64,000 nucleotides of DNA, from NCBI GenBank assembly GCA_905480335.1, contig CAJQPY010000004.1, positions 62,001-126,000 on the forward strand, read 5' to 3'. Made by a program: the position numbers and the translations under genes. The notes beneath the pieces were generated by a model. That model was given only the letters and a program-made list of their open reading frames with translations, did not search any database and was not told the origin of the DNA. The first letter of the stretch is position 1. Each line of letters starts with the position of its first letter. Source of the stretch: an uncultured Ilumatobacter sp. GTDB lineage: Bacteria; Actinomycetota; Acidimicrobiia; Acidimicrobiales; Ilumatobacteraceae. Positions 20,058-28,970 of this stretch are shown here, in pieces.

Positions 20058-20302
20058 GAATGACCAGCTCATCGGTGACGTTGACTTGTATCTTTTTGCC
20101 GAGGGGGCCTATCGTTGGTTGTGGGAACTGCGGGGGCCACAGTCGGTGGGCTACCCGCCCGACGGCGTGGGGGAACACGGTTCTAGGTCAATTGGTCTCG
20201 TCGTTGCGATCAACGACGAACCGTTGCAGGGTCAGCCTTCCTCGACGCTGCTCGACGTCGAAGCTTTGGGTTGCTTCACCCGAGAGCATCTAACTCGCAG
20301 GG
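20058..20302 (+). pseudogene. Possible N-terminal fragment of a glucan-branching-enzyme-like gene
   Basis: Antisense-free frame in the 285-base gap between the GT4 gene and galT. It reads GDVDLYLFAEGAYRWLWEL then RGPQSV, resembling the start of actinobacterial 1,4-alpha-glucan branching enzymes, where D-L-x-L-x-x-EG-x-x-x-x-L-(Y/W)-E-x-x-G precedes the carbohydrate-binding domain. After that the match is lost and the frame runs antisense into galT. No ATG fits; the frame is open from about 20040. I read it as a relic of a glycogen gene next to a GT4 synthase, with modest confidence. Confidence 0.3.
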
Positions 20303-21289
20303 TCAGACGCTGGCGCCGACGAAGCGCAGAGTGGCTGCGGCCTCCTCGGGGGCGACGATGTTGATGAGAACGCCCGTGCCGCGCTCGAAACCGGCCTGAG
20401 TGGTCACCCGTGGCCAGATGTGCAGGTGCCAGTGGTAGTCGCCGCCGTGTTGGTGCGGGGCGGTATGCAGGCCGAGGTTGAACGCAACGTCGCCGAGGGC
20501 CTTGTTGAGATGTCCGATCGCATCACGCAGCGCAATGCCGACGGCGCGCAGTGATTCATCGGAGGCATCGGGTAGGTGGGCGTGTTGTTCGCGCGGGACG
20601 ATCAGCATCTCGTACGGGACGCCGCTCGCGAACGGGCACATCACGACGACTTCATCGTTTGCGATCACGATCCGGTGGTCGGCAGCGAGTTCGGCCTCGA
20701 CCGTGGTTTCGAGGAGCGAGCCACCGGCGAATCGGGCGAACGCGCGTTCTTCGTCGAGAACCTCACTCGGCACAAACGGAAGCCCGAGGATCTGACCGTG
20801 CGGGTGTTCAACTGACGCTCCGGCTTCGCGACCGTGGTTCACGATTACCTGCGTGTAGCGGACGAACGGAAGCGCAGCGTGCTCGGCGAGCCGCCGCTTG
20901 AGAATGAACATCAACTCTGCTGCGTGTTCGTCGTCGAGCAGGTGGAGGCCGCCGTTGTGTTCCGGCTGGTAAACGAACACCTCGTGGATACCGCTCGCGT
21001 CGGCCTTAACGTGAACAGGACCAAGGTTGTGGACAGTGAACGCGTCGTCGCCGTCGAACGCTGGATAACGATTCGGGATTACCCGCATCGACCAGTTGCC
21101 GTCCTCCTCAGTTGTCTCGACCGCAGGAGGAGTTTCCTCTTCGTTTCCCGGGCAGAACGGACAGGGCCGATCGAGTGTCGGGAGGTCGTTACCGTTATCG
21201 CGAGACGCGAAGTCACTCGGGCGCTCGGCTCGGTCGGGAACGATTGTCACCCATCGCCCGTTGAGTGGGTTCAGCCGCATCTGACTCAT
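20303..21289 (-). CDS. galT: Galactose-1-phosphate uridylyltransferase (GalT)
   Basis: HIT-superfamily enzyme of 328 residues exchanging UMP between UDP-hexose and hexose-1-phosphate. It shows PLNGRWVTIVPDRAERP, the zinc pair in CPFCPGNE, the active-site NHGREAGASVEHPHGQI with the catalytic His of HPH, and the second zinc/phosphate site YHWHLHIWPR. The ATG at 21289 (MSQMRLNPLNG) is chosen; a GTG two codons upstream is an alternative. No galK or galE is adjacent. Members with this short N-terminus can also use glucose-1-phosphate, so a broader hexose-1-phosphate role is possible. Confidence 0.92.
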   Translation of the reverse strand: MSQMRLNPLNGRWVTIVPDRAERPSDFASRDNGNDLPTLDRPCPFCPGNEEETPPAVETTEEDGNWSMRVIPNRYPAFDGDDAFTVHNLGPVHVKADASGIHEVFVYQPEHNGGLHLLDDEHAAELMFILKRRLAEHAALPFVRYTQVIVNHGREAGASVEHPHGQILGLPFVPSEVLDEERAFARFAGGSLLETTVEAELAADHRIVIANDEVVVMCPFASGVPYEMLIVPREQHAHLPDASDESLRAVGIALRDAIGHLNKALGDVAFNLGLHTAPHQHGGDYHWHLHIWPRVTTQAGFERGTGVLINIVAPEEAAATLRFVGASV

Positions 21290-21343
21290 TAGCACTCCAG
21301 TTTACGACCAGTAGCCGCTTCATGGGTGACTCAAGCGCAGAAG

Positions 21344-22339
21344 TCAGTCGGGCGATTGCCCGTCGTTCTGCTCGCCCGACACATCGTCCATAATCTCCGA
21401 CGCCAACGAGCTGATCCGGATGTCGGGCACCGGCCTCCCCGATCGCTCAGTGAGCATGGCATTGAGCATCTCTCGGCGGTCCAGCCGGTTCTGATTCCAG
21501 CGGTGCATTCCCCATCCGATGAGCGCTCCCACGGCGAAGACTATCAGCCCCCCGATGCCGTCGAGCCAGAAATGATTCGCCGTGATAATGATGCAGAAAA
21601 GCGTGGCCGCCGGATACAACAGGACGGCAACCTTCGTCCAGCGTCGTCGCAGCAGCGGCCAGACGGCTAGCGCACACCAAGTTGACCAGCCGATGTGAAG
21701 GCTTGGCATTGCCGCATACTGGTTTGAGATCGAGGCGACCTCGTCGGAGTCGAATCGCCATGGGCCTCCGTAGACACTGAGGGTGTCGACGAACCCGAAC
21801 CCGTTGTCGCCCGTGAATGTCTTCTCCTTGCCGGATCGCAGCTCGCTTGCGATGCAGGCCCCTCCAAACTCGAGGTTGTCTCCTGTCGGGCATGGTTGGT
21901 CGAGTAGGCGTGGCGGCATCAACGGGAAGAAGGCAAAACCGAGGATTGCTAGGGCGGTCATTGCTGCAAGCGTGTTCCGCCACTGTGGGAATACGTCGGC
22001 GCGTTTGAAGAACAGGAGGATGAATACGGCGAGAGTGACGAAGAAGTGGGCGGTGCCGTAATAAACGTTCCAGAACTGGATGAACCAGGTTTGGGCGAGG
22101 AAGACCTCTTGCAGCGACTCCTCGTGGAACAGACCGAGCGCCCGCTCGAACCTAATGATGTCTTCGGCATTGTGGAATGCGGCCTCAGGAACACCGTCCG
22201 CCGCGATCTGATTGGAACCGAAGCGATTGCGGATCCATGAGTACACGAGGTAGAACGCAACGACGATTAGCGCCTCCTTCCACCAGTGGAGGCGATGGAC
22301 GCGCTCGGGAGTCTCGACTGTGGGGCTCCCCTCGGTCAT
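21344..22339 (-). CDS. PAP2-superfamily membrane phosphatase/phosphotransferase (Aur1/Ipt1-like)
   Basis: A 331-residue integral membrane protein with about six segments. The catalytic pair of the PAP2_3 group is visible: MPSLHIGWS with His215 and ANHFWLDGIGG with His256 and Asp260. Between segments is a large extracytoplasmic loop (about 142-205) containing three cysteines. Members move phosphoinositol or dephosphorylate lipid phosphates at the membrane surface, so phosphatidylinositol-type lipid metabolism is possible, but I cannot fix the substrate. ATG 22339 (MTEGSPTVETPE) is used. The thioesterase gene lies 25 bases upstream on the same strand. Confidence 0.87.
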   Translation of the reverse strand: MTEGSPTVETPERVHRLHWWKEALIVVAFYLVYSWIRNRFGSNQIAADGVPEAAFHNAEDIIRFERALGLFHEESLQEVFLAQTWFIQFWNVYYGTAHFFVTLAVFILLFFKRADVFPQWRNTLAAMTALAILGFAFFPLMPPRLLDQPCPTGDNLEFGGACIASELRSGKEKTFTGDNGFGFVDTLSVYGGPWRFDSDEVASISNQYAAMPSLHIGWSTWCALAVWPLLRRRWTKVAVLLYPAATLFCIIITANHFWLDGIGGLIVFAVGALIGWGMHRWNQNRLDRREMLNAMLTERSGRPVPDIRISSLASEIMDDVSGEQNDGQSPD

Positions 22340-22364
22340 CGCCGGTACTGTACGCGTGGCGAGG

Positions 22365-22745
22365 TCAGGCCGTGCAGCACTTGTCGAGGAACGAGGCGCG
22401 GTCCACGAGCGCCCGGGTGATTTTTCCGGCTGCAACGAGTCCGCCTGTGTCCGACACCGACACCGTGAAGGTCAATCGTCGTCCGTCAATTTTGTCCAGG
22501 ACCGCCTCAGCGGTCACGGCTACTCCGACCGGTGTGGGCTGGAGATGATCGACGCGAATTCGCATGCCAACCGAAGCGACCGAGTCGTCCAGTTGGTCGG
22601 CAAGTGCGGACACGGTCGCTGCTTCGCAAAGGGCAATCAACCGAGGCGTCCCAAGGACGTTGATGTCGCCTGAGCCGAGAGCGACCGAGGTATCGAACTC
22701 GCTCACCACAAGGCTCGCCGTTCCGCGCATTCCTGTCTCGACCAT
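22365..22745 (-). CDS. Hot-dog-fold thioesterase, FlK-like
   Basis: A 126-residue single hot-dog domain. The N-terminal TASLVVSEFDTSVALGSGDINVLGTPRLIALCEAAT matches the fluoroacetyl-CoA thioesterase (FlK)-like group, in which substrate contacts come from the VLGTP turn and the following helix. This group is frequent as general acyl-CoA thioesterases. ATG 22745 (MVETGMRG) is chosen; the open frame extends upstream antisense to tldD but with no coding character. It is divergent from tldD (127 bases) and followed by the PAP2 gene, likely on the same transcript. Confidence 0.82.
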   Translation of the reverse strand: MVETGMRGTASLVVSEFDTSVALGSGDINVLGTPRLIALCEAATVSALADQLDDSVASVGMRIRVDHLQPTPVGVAVTAEAVLDKIDGRRLTFTVSVSDTGGLVAAGKITRALVDRASFLDKCCTA

Positions 22746-22872
22746 CACAAACGCCGACGCTAACGCCCTGCCGCCGCGTCGGCACGGTCCATCGAGGCCC
22801 GGAGCGAATCGGGAATGGAAGAGACGTCGATCGGGACGAGAAGAAGTGTGTTCCGCTTCGTAAGCTGGGCGA

Positions 22873-24264
22873 GTGATCGACCAAGACGTCCTGGAACGCG
22901 TGCTCTCCGGCGCCACAGCCACCGGAGCCGATTTCGCCGAGGTGTATGCCGAAGACAAACGATCGACATCAGCAGGTCTCGACGACGGTCGGATTGAGCA
23001 GGTGACCAGCGGGCGAGATCAGGGTGCAGGGATTCGCGTCATCGCCGACGAAACCACCGGATTCGCGTACACATCCGACCTGTCCGAAGCCGGTCTGGCC
23101 GCTGCCGCAGCGGCTGCTGCGACAGCGGCAAAGCAGGGTGGCGGCGGCGTTAAGACTGTCGGCCTCAAGCTCTCTGAACAGCATCGCCCGAACACAATCG
23201 TCCACAATCCCGATTCGATCGCTAAGGCCCGCAAGGTCGAGCTCCTCAATCGAATGAACGACGCCGCCCGGTCGTACGGACCGGAGATCGTCCAGGTGTC
23301 GGCTGGTTACGGTGACAGTACCAAACGGGTGATCGTTGCAAACTCTGACGGCGTATTCGCCGACGACGAGATCATCCGCACACTGCTGAGAATCAATGCC
23401 GTGGCCACCGCTGACGGCGGAATGCAGACCGGCTACCAGTCGATGGGCCACACGGTCGGCTTCGAGATCTTCGATACAGTCGACGTTGAGGAGCTCGCAC
23501 GCGAAGCCGCTCGTCAGGCGGTCACCAAGCTGGCAGCGCGGCCCGCCCCTTCGGGCGAAATGCCCGTCGTGATCAAGCACGGCACCGGTGGGGTGTTGTT
23601 CCACGAAGCGTGCGGCCACGGCCTTGAGGCGGACCATATTCAAAAGGGTGCCAGCGTGTATGCAGGTAAAGTTGGCAAACAGGTCGCCAATCCCCTCGTC
23701 ACGCTCGTCGACGATGGCACGATGCCGGGTGAGTGGGGCACGCTCGGGATCGACGACGAGGGCCAGCGCACTCAGCGCAATGTCTTGATTGAGGACGGAA
23801 TCCTCACCGACTACATGTGGGACTTTCTGCGGTCACGCAAGGATGGCCGCCCCCAGTCCGGGAACGGCCGCCGGCAGAGCTATCAACACTTGCCGATGGT
23901 GCGGATGACGAACACATTCGTGATGAACGGTCCAGACGACCCCGACGACGTTATTGCGTCAACCCCGAACGGCGTCTACGTCGCAAAACTTGGCGGTGGC
24001 AGCGTCAACACCGCCTCCGGCGACTTCGTATTCGGCATGACCGAGGCCTACCTCATTGAGAACGGCACGATCACCGAGCCGCTTCGCGACGGCAACCTGA
24101 TCGGCAACGGCCCGAAGGTGTTGCAGGACATCGACATGCTTGCGAATGACTTCTCGATGGGTAGCCCAGGCACCTGTGGCAAGGACGGCCAGGGCGTGCC
24201 CGTGGGCGATGGTCAGCCAACCCTCCGGGTGAAGGCGTTGACTGTTGGAGGCACTGCAGCGTGA
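22873..24264 (+). CDS. tldD: TldD metalloprotease subunit
   Basis: Catalytic half of the heterodimeric TldD/TldE peptidase, which trims unfolded or modified peptides such as microcin precursors and antitoxins. The 463-residue product holds the metal site HEACGH at 244-249 (HExxxH), the TldD signature GHGLEADHIQKGASVYAGK, and a C-terminal domain with VAKLGGGSVNTASGDFVFGM. GTG 22873 is the start. The TGA overlaps the tldE GTG, giving balanced synthesis. No peptide precursor gene is visible nearby, so a housekeeping role is likely. Confidence 0.96.
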   Translation: MIDQDVLERVLSGATATGADFAEVYAEDKRSTSAGLDDGRIEQVTSGRDQGAGIRVIADETTGFAYTSDLSEAGLAAAAAAAATAAKQGGGGVKTVGLKLSEQHRPNTIVHNPDSIAKARKVELLNRMNDAARSYGPEIVQVSAGYGDSTKRVIVANSDGVFADDEIIRTLLRINAVATADGGMQTGYQSMGHTVGFEIFDTVDVEELAREAARQAVTKLAARPAPSGEMPVVIKHGTGGVLFHEACGHGLEADHIQKGASVYAGKVGKQVANPLVTLVDDGTMPGEWGTLGIDDEGQRTQRNVLIEDGILTDYMWDFLRSRKDGRPQSGNGRRQSYQHLPMVRMTNTFVMNGPDDPDDVIASTPNGVYVAKLGGGSVNTASGDFVFGMTEAYLIENGTITEPLRDGNLIGNGPKVLQDIDMLANDFSMGSPGTCGKDGQGVPVGDGQPTLRVKALTVGGTAA

Positions 24265-25631
24265 GCATCAACGACACGACTGCCGAGTTGCAAGCGCTTG
24301 CTGACCGCGTGGTCGAACAGGCCGGTTCCGGCGAACAGATCGAAGCGTTCGTCTCTCGCGGCGGCGAAACCGAAGTTCGGGTGTACGAGGGTGAAGTCGA
24401 GCACTTCGTGTCGGCGCAGGCCGAGGGCATCGGCATCCGAGTGGTCAAGAACGGTCGCACGGGGTTTGCTTATGCGGGCACGCTCGACGAATCGGCTGTG
24501 CACGATGTGCTTGGCGAGGCGCGCGACAACGTCGAGTTCGGCACAATCGATGAATGGGCCGGTCTTGCCAAACCCGACGGTGTTGCGCCGACCGAGCAGG
24601 CGCTTTGGAACGATGCGCTCGCTAATTTCGCCACCGATCGCAAGATTGACCTTGCAAAGGAACTTGAGAGGCTGGCATCGGGAGTCGACCCGCGCGTGCG
24701 CGTCGACGACGCAAACTATGCGGATGCGTGGGGCGAAGCAGCGGTCGCCTCGACTGCTGGGATCCGGCAGTCCGGGCGTGAGAACGGGTGCTATGTGTCG
24801 GTCTCGACGCTGGCCGACGAGGGTGAGGGCGACGACGCCGAAACTCAGACCGGATTCGGGTTTTCGGTGGGTAAGTCGCCCGACGAGTTCGATCTCGACC
24901 GTGCCGCTCAGGAGGCCAGCGACCGTGCCACGCGGCTGCTCGGTGCCGTAAAGCCGGCGTCGAAGCGGGTGACCGTGGTGCTTGACCCATTCGTGACCGC
25001 ACAGTTCCTCGGGGTCATCTCGTCGACCCTCAACGGTGAGGCTGTAGTAAAGGGCCGTTCGCTGTTCGCCGACCGCCTGGGTGATCAGGTTGCGTCGGCC
25101 GGAGTCACACTCGTAGATGATCCAACCAATCCCAAGGCCTACACCTCGACCGATGTCGATGGGGAGGGGCTCGCGGCGCGACGTAACGTGCTTATCGAGG
25201 GTGGCGTATTGAAGCGGTTCGTGCACAACTCGTACTCAGCTCGCCGTGCTGAGACTGTCTCAACAGGCAACGCGACGCGCGGTGGTTTCGCCGGGACACC
25301 TGGCGTGGGGTGCCTCGCTCTCTCGCTCGAGCCGGGGGTTCGTTCACAAGCCGAGATCGTCGCAGGGATAGAAGATGGTCTGCTCGTGCAGCAGATGCAG
25401 GGTCTGCACTCGGGCGTCAACCCGATTAGTGGCGACTTCTCCACGGGTGCCGCCGGGCTACTGATTGTGAATGGCGAAGTTGGCGCACCCGTTCGCGAAT
25501 TCACGATTGCGTCGACGCTGCAGCGAATGCTGCTCGACATCGTCGAGGTCGGTGGCGACATCGAGTGGCTACCCATGAGTGCCGCTGGGATGAGTCTCGT
25601 CATCTCCGACATCACGATGTCGGGGAACTGA
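24261..25631 (+). CDS. tldE: TldE/PmbA metalloprotease partner subunit
   Basis: Non-catalytic partner of TldD (456 residues) lacking the HExxxH motif, as expected. It carries the shared N-terminal fold (EVRVYEGEVEHFVSAQAEGIGIRVVKNGRTGFAYAG is spread over residues 36-71) and the C-terminal motif GLHSGVNPISGDFSTGAAG, the usual PmbA signature. GTG 24261 overlaps the tldD stop. It is convergent with the PAC2 gene 20 bases away. Confidence 0.95.
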   Translation: MSINDTTAELQALADRVVEQAGSGEQIEAFVSRGGETEVRVYEGEVEHFVSAQAEGIGIRVVKNGRTGFAYAGTLDESAVHDVLGEARDNVEFGTIDEWAGLAKPDGVAPTEQALWNDALANFATDRKIDLAKELERLASGVDPRVRVDDANYADAWGEAAVASTAGIRQSGRENGCYVSVSTLADEGEGDDAETQTGFGFSVGKSPDEFDLDRAAQEASDRATRLLGAVKPASKRVTVVLDPFVTAQFLGVISSTLNGEAVVKGRSLFADRLGDQVASAGVTLVDDPTNPKAYTSTDVDGEGLAARRNVLIEGGVLKRFVHNSYSARRAETVSTGNATRGGFAGTPGVGCLALSLEPGVRSQAEIVAGIEDGLLVQQMQGLHSGVNPISGDFSTGAAGLLIVNGEVGAPVREFTIASTLQRMLLDIVEVGGDIEWLPMSAAGMSLVISDITMSGN

Positions 25632-25651
25632 CCGTTTGGTCGCCGCCGGAC

Positions 25652-26524
25652 TCAGTCGGCTGGATCGTCGGGGCGAAGATCGTCGAGGAAGTTCTCGAAC
25701 TGAGCGGCCAGATCGTCGGCGCTCGGGATTGCCGCCTCAGAACGACGGTCGAACTCGGCCTCGAGCATGCGGACGTACATCCGCAGCTGATCATCGGTCT
25801 CGATGATCTCGTCATGGACCTCACGCCAAGAGTCGATCTGGTCGCTGAAGTCGACGCCCGCCGGGACGCCGAGCACATGACTTAGATGTCGCGAGAGAGC
25901 ATCGGTCGCCAGCGGGTGCTCGGCGTTCATCAAGTAGTGCGGGATTCCGACGCGCAGCGATACCGACGGGATACTGCGTGCGTCGAGCGCAGCGTGGAGA
26001 ACGCCGGCGATGCCGGTAACGCCTTCGTAGGATGGGGCGATAAGCCCGAGCCTTTGAGCGAGGTCGGCATTGGCCGTACTGCCCGTGACCGGTGGACGTC
26101 GGGTGTGCGGGATCGCTTCGGCAGCCGAGCCGACGGTGACGACTGCCTCGCATCCGAGCGCCTCGGCGACGATAATGATCGCATCGACGTAGGCCGACCA
26201 GTACAGGTGCGGTTCGACGCCGACGAGCGACACGATGTCACGGTGTCCTGCATTGCGTTGGAGGACGATTTCGTTCGAGGGCCACTGGATCTTGCGTATG
26301 CCGTCGTCGACTGACACCAACGGGCGCTGCTGGGTGAAGTCGTAGAACGGGTCAGGGTCGATCTCCCCGACGATCACTGCCTGCTCGACGTCCATGAACG
26401 ACTCCACCGCATGGCTCGCTGCACTGGCCACGTCGAACCAGCCCTCGAGGCCGACCAGCATCACGGGTCGGTCGAGCGGCCCGATATCACCTGTCGAGAA
26501 GTCGAGTACCTCGGTGACGTCCAC
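25652..26524 (-). CDS. PAC2-family protein
   Basis: A 290-residue PAC2 (proteasome assembly chaperone 2-like) protein, common in actinobacteria; its biochemical role is unsettled. Recognisable segments are MLVGLEGWFDVASAASHAV, FYDFTQQRPLVSVDDGIRKI, the core VVTVGSAAEAIPHTRRPPVTG and SYEGVTGIAGVLHAAL. The C-terminal 60 residues are helical and acidic (VHDEIIETDDQLRMYVRMLE). GTG 26524 starts only five bases after the serC stop, so the two are almost certainly co-transcribed. No proteasome genes are in the window. Confidence 0.9.
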   Translation of the reverse strand: MDVTEVLDFSTGDIGPLDRPVMLVGLEGWFDVASAASHAVESFMDVEQAVIVGEIDPDPFYDFTQQRPLVSVDDGIRKIQWPSNEIVLQRNAGHRDIVSLVGVEPHLYWSAYVDAIIIVAEALGCEAVVTVGSAAEAIPHTRRPPVTGSTANADLAQRLGLIAPSYEGVTGIAGVLHAALDARSIPSVSLRVGIPHYLMNAEHPLATDALSRHLSHVLGVPAGVDFSDQIDSWREVHDEIIETDDQLRMYVRMLEAEFDRRSEAAIPSADDLAAQFENFLDDLRPDDPAD

Positions 26525-26529
26525 AGCGG

Positions 26530-27669
26530 TCAGTCTGCCAGTGCGCTGACGACATGGTCGACCGAACGGGTGAGTGCCTCGACATCAGAGGGCTCAACGG
26601 CGGGGAACATACCGACTCGCAGCTGGTTGCGGCCGAGCTTTCGGTACGCATCGGTGTCGAGAACGCCATTGGCGCGCAGCGCTGCGCAAACGGCGTTGGC
26701 GTCGATGGCGTCGTTGAGGTCGATCGTGCCCACGACATTCGATCGCTCGGCTGGGTTGCTTACGAACGGAGTTGCCCACTCGCGAGAGTCAGCCCACCCG
26801 TAGAGCGTGGCGGCCGACTCAGCGCTACGTCCAGAGGACCAGGCAAGCCCCCCGCTGTCGAGCATCCAGTCTAGTTGCTCATTCAGCATCACCAGTGTTG
26901 CGACGGCCGGGGTGTTGTAGGTCTGGTTTTTGGTCGAGTTGTCGAGTGCAACCTTCAAGTCGAGTGACGCTGGGCGCCAGCGCGGGGAGCTGCCGATCTC
27001 GTTGATCCGATCTACCGCGGCTGGAGAGCACGCAGCGAGCCACAGGCCACCGTCGGACGCAAAGCACTTCTGTGGCGCGAAGTAATACACGTCGACCTCG
27101 CTTGGCGACCAGGTCAGTCCGCCAGCGGCCGACGTAGCATCGACTACCACGAGGCTAGATCCAGCGGACGTGCCGGTCGGCCGCCGCAGGTCCATCGCCA
27201 CGCCGGTGGAGGTTTCGTTGTGCGTGAGCGCGTACACATCGATGCCCTCTTCAGCTACGAGCGTCGGGTGGGTGCCGACATCGCTTTCCATCACAGATGG
27301 ATCTCCGAGGTGCGGTGCAGCAGCACACGCATGGGCGAACTTTGAGGAGAACTCGCCGAAAACTGCGTGCTGGCTGCGCCCGCGGACGAGTCCAAACGTT
27401 GCGATATCCCAGAAAACGGTCGATCCGCCATTGCCCAGCACGATTTCCCAGCCATCGGGAAGCTGGAAGAGGTTGTCCAGCTTCGACCTGACTGCACCAA
27501 CAAGATTCTTGACGGGTGGTTTGCGGTGAGACGTACCGAGCAGGGTGTCGCGAGCCACGACGATGGCGTCGATCTGTTCGTGGCGAACCTTCGATGGGCC
27601 GCAGCAGAAGCGACCGTCCGCCGGGAGGAGTTCTTTGGGGATGGTGATCTGTTCGGGCCTTGCGTTCAC
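26530..27669 (-). CDS. serC: Phosphoserine aminotransferase (SerC), actinobacterial type
   Basis: PLP enzyme making O-phosphoserine from 3-phosphohydroxypyruvate and glutamate, second step of serine synthesis. The 379-residue product starts ITIPKELLPADGRFCCGPSK, the long N-terminus of the mycobacterial-type SerC, has the PLP phosphate loop GNGGSTVFWD, Asp177 in VVVDATSAAGG and the Schiff-base lysine Lys201 in YYFAPQKCFASDGG. The C-terminal RVGMFPAVEP closes the small domain. ATG at 27669. It is divergent from the aspartate aminotransferase gene (91 bases) and upstream of the PAC2 gene. Confidence 0.96.
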   Translation of the reverse strand: MNARPEQITIPKELLPADGRFCCGPSKVRHEQIDAIVVARDTLLGTSHRKPPVKNLVGAVRSKLDNLFQLPDGWEIVLGNGGSTVFWDIATFGLVRGRSQHAVFGEFSSKFAHACAAAPHLGDPSVMESDVGTHPTLVAEEGIDVYALTHNETSTGVAMDLRRPTGTSAGSSLVVVDATSAAGGLTWSPSEVDVYYFAPQKCFASDGGLWLAACSPAAVDRINEIGSSPRWRPASLDLKVALDNSTKNQTYNTPAVATLVMLNEQLDWMLDSGGLAWSSGRSAESAATLYGWADSREWATPFVSNPAERSNVVGTIDLNDAIDANAVCAALRANGVLDTDAYRKLGRNQLRVGMFPAVEPSDVEALTRSVDHVVSALAD

Positions 27670-27760
27670 CCGGTCAGCATGGCGGCGTTGACCACGGTCC
27701 CCAACCGGTCAAGAAAACGGCTGCCGGGCGCGCCTGGTCCCGCCGGTAGCGTCGGTAAGT

Positions 27761-28951
27761 GTGAACCGCGCATCGCACCGCCTCTCCGCCATCCATCCGT
27801 CGGCCACCCTCGCCGTCGACGCCAAGGCCAAGGCGCTCAAGGCGGCGGGAGAGAACGTGATCGGCTTTGGAGCCGGTGAGCCCGATTTTCCGACTCCGCC
27901 ACACATCGTCGAGGCAGCGCAGGCAGCGTGCGCCGATCCGAAGAATCACAAGTACTCGCCGGCCGGCGGCTTGCCAGAACTGAAAGAAGCGATCGCGGCG
28001 AAGACAATGCGCGACTCGGGTCTCGAATGTGACCCTGCTCAGGTCCTCGTCACGAACGGAGGGAAACACGCGGTGTACACCGCCTTCGCTGCGCTGTGCG
28101 ATCCCGGCGATGAGGTTATTTGCCCGGCGCCGTACTGGACGACGTACCCCGAGGCGATCACGCTTGCAGGTGGTGTGCCAGTCGTCATCGACACCGACGT
28201 CAAGTCAGGCTTCAAGGTCACGATCGAGCAACTGGATACGGCCAAGACTGACCGCACCAAGGTCCTGTTGTTCGTCAGCCCCGACAACCCGTCGGGCGCC
28301 GTCTACACACCTGCTGAGGTGAAGGCGATCGGCGAGTGGGCCGTTGCGAACGGCGTCTGGGTGATCACCGACGAGATCTACGAGCACCTGACCTACGGCG
28401 CCACTGAGTTTTCGTCGATGCCGGTACTCGTCCCGGATCTCGCCAAGCAGTGCCTGGTCGTCAACGGCGTGGCTAAAACGTATGCGATGACCGGATGGCG
28501 GGTCGGTTGGATGATCGGCCCGACGGATGTCATCAAGCCTTCCACCAGTTTCCAGTCGCACGCGACGTCGAACGTCGCCAATGTGTCTCAGCGAGCTGCG
28601 CTCGCAGCTGTATCGGGTCCGCTCGACGACGTCGAGATGATGCGTGAGGCGTTCACGCGTCGGGGCCGGTTAATTCACTCGATGCTCAACGATATCGACG
28701 GTGTCGTCTGCCCTGAGCCGCAGGGCGCGTTCTATGCGTTCCCCGACCTGCGTGGATTGATCGGCCGGAGTTACGGCGGCGTCACTGCGAACAGCACGTT
28801 AGAGCTGGCCGACATCGTGCTCGACCAGGCGAAGGTGGCCTGGGTGCCGGGCGAGGCCTTCGGGACCCCCGGGTACGGTCGATTCAGCTTCGCGCTCGGT
28901 GATGCCGACATCGAGTCGGGTATCGACCGCCTCGCTGCGCTTGTGAGTTGA
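27761..28951 (+). CDS. Aspartate/tyrosine-type class I aminotransferase
   Basis: A 396-residue fold-type I PLP enzyme, most like bacterial aspartate aminotransferase Ib. It shows the N-terminal [45 protein letters not shown], substrate-side [11 protein letters not shown], the PLP-binding SPDNPSGA and [10 protein letters not shown], Schiff-base Lys239 in [16 protein letters not shown] and the carboxylate arginine in GYGRFSFAL. Likely makes aspartate from oxaloacetate. GTG 27761 is the start. Its TGA lies in a shared hairpin with the convergent DUF368 gene. Confidence 0.93.
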   Translation: MNRASHRLSAIHPSATLAVDAKAKALKAAGENVIGFGAGEPDFPTPPHIVEAAQAACADPKNHKYSPAGGLPELKEAIAAKTMRDSGLECDPAQVLVTNGGKHAVYTAFAALCDPGDEVICPAPYWTTYPEAITLAGGVPVVIDTDVKSGFKVTIEQLDTAKTDRTKVLLFVSPDNPSGAVYTPAEVKAIGEWAVANGVWVITDEIYEHLTYGATEFSSMPVLVPDLAKQCLVVNGVAKTYAMTGWRVGWMIGPTDVIKPSTSFQSHATSNVANVSQRAALAAVSGPLDDVEMMREAFTRRGRLIHSMLNDIDGVVCPEPQGAFYAFPDLRGLIGRSYGGVTANSTLELADIVLDQAKVAWVPGEAFGTPGYGRFSFALGDADIESGIDRLAALVS

Positions 28952-28970
28952 CCATCACCGTCTCTGGTCA
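28949..28970. terminator. Hairpin joining the stop codons of the aminotransferase and DUF368 genes
   Basis: TGACCA (28949-28954) and TGGTCA (28965-28970) form a perfect 6-base inverted repeat with a 10-base loop. The plus-strand TGA (28949-28951) and the minus-strand TGA (28970-28968) are both in the arms. A short bidirectional terminator is plausible. Confidence 0.4.
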
